A stretch of DNA of 64,000 bases from Aedoeadaptatus nemausensis (lineage in GTDB: Bacteria > Bacillota > Clostridia > Tissierellales > Peptoniphilaceae), in NCBI RefSeq assembly GCF_903819165.1, contig NZ_CAIJCS010000018.1:1-64000 (forward strand), in the 5' to 3' direction. The notes under the pieces are model-generated. The model worked only from the letters and a program-made list of their open reading frames with translations, did not search any database and was not told the DNA's origin. The position numbers were made by a program, and so were the translations under genes. Below are positions 62,808-64,000 of this stretch, one piece after another; the stretch's first letter is position 1; every line of letters starts with the position of its first letter.

Positions 62808-63089
62808 ATGACGATTAAACCTTTAGGTGAAAGAGTTGTTATTCAAAAAATAGAAAAAGAAAATGTGACGGCCAGTGGCATCGTATTGCCCGATACGGCG
62901 AAGGAAGAATCCAATATTGCCGAAGTTATCGCCGTAAGCGAAGATTTAAAAAATTCCGAAGAAATTCAATGCGATGTAAAAGCGGGCGATCGCGTTATTT
63001 ACAGCAAATACGCCGGCAATGAAGTGGAAATCGAAGGCGAAAGCGTCATCGTCATTAAATACCAAGATTTACTTGCTAAATTAGGATAA
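62808..63089 (+). CDS. groES: Co-chaperonin GroES
   Basis: A 93-residue co-chaperonin that caps GroEL. TIKPLGERVVIQKIE opens the protein, the mobile loop is ENVTASGIVLPD, and KAGDRVIYSKYAGNEVEI is conserved. ATG 62808 follows GAGGAGG; an in-frame start 15 bases upstream is not needed. Controlled by CIRCE and followed by groEL. Confidence 0.97.
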   Translation: MTIKPLGERVVIQKIEKENVTASGIVLPDTAKEESNIAEVIAVSEDLKNSEEIQCDVKAGDRVIYSKYAGNEVEIEGESVIVIKYQDLLAKLG

Positions 63090-63100
63090 GTTAATAATAG

Positions 63101-64000
<900 letters not shown>

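Overview
The window reads as chromosome of a low-to-moderate GC, anaerobic, fermentative Gram-positive bacterium (Bacillota). The signs are a class III fructose-1,6-bisphosphatase, thl-crt-hbd butyrate-type genes, an oxygen-independent ribonucleotide reductase (nrdD/nrdG), Rex, rubrerythrin, ferritin, an LTA-synthase-like enzyme, a sortase-anchored giant surface protein and CIRCE-controlled groESL. A Tissierellia/Peptoniphilaceae-type host is my best guess, but no rRNA is present to settle it. GTG and TTG starts are common, and many promoters look like extended -10 (TGn) types.

Layout. 1-3530: end of an unidentified gene, an MgtC-family protein behind tandem operator-like repeats, an LTA-synthase-like sulfatase and a macro-domain protein. 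3554-15033: a complete type I-E CRISPR-Cas locus (cas3, cse1, cse2, cas7, cas5, cas6e, cas1, cas2 fused to a DnaQ-like exonuclease) followed after only 13 bases by an array of 33 repeats, a truncated 34th and 33 spacers. 15034-22195: a small unknown gene, pirin, universal stress protein, an ornithine cyclodeaminase-family enzyme, cysK-cysE, a CstA-type transporter and a zinc-ribbon/SH3 membrane protein. 22360-27753: an AT-rich 1797-residue surface protein with an internal duplication and a proline-rich wall-spanning tail. 27832-35363: inverted-repeat DNA, a GldA-like dehydrogenase, an OatA-like acyltransferase, a YkvI-like transporter, CorA, a dicarboxylate/amino-acid symporter and rubrerythrin. 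35512-41849: an aminotransferase, then tmk, two tandem DarA-like PII proteins, holB, ricT, a membrane alpha/beta hydrolase and an unknown small gene. 41873-50636: ferritin, an OFA-type MFS carrier, fbp, apt, tRNA-Gly(CCC), thl-crt-hbd, xpt and a nitroreductase. 50801-64000: HtrA, a VOC protein, tsaE-tsaB-rimI-tsaD, a DnaA-box cluster, an ABC-F ATPase, rex, ogg, a DUF554 protein, nrdG/nrdD and groES-groEL (cut by the window end).

How the parts work together. The cas genes and array form one co-directional unit in which interference (Cas3, Cascade), crRNA processing (Cas6e) and adaptation (Cas1, Cas2-DnaQ) are all present. Several genes manage redox and oxygen stress in an anaerobe (rubrerythrin, ferritin, Rex, 8-oxoG glycosylase, nitroreductase). 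The order tsaE-tsaB-rimI-tsaD-ABC-F-rex-groESL resembles the Bacillus subtilis ydiB-groEL region.

Most notable for follow-up: the phased cluster of nine same-orientation DnaA-box-like sites between tsaD and the ABC-F gene; the CRISPR array whose 33 spacers all begin with a pyrimidine, that has almost no leader outside the cas2-dnaQ gene, and that carries a duplicated spacer containing a piece of the repeat; and the tandem pair of DarA-type proteins.
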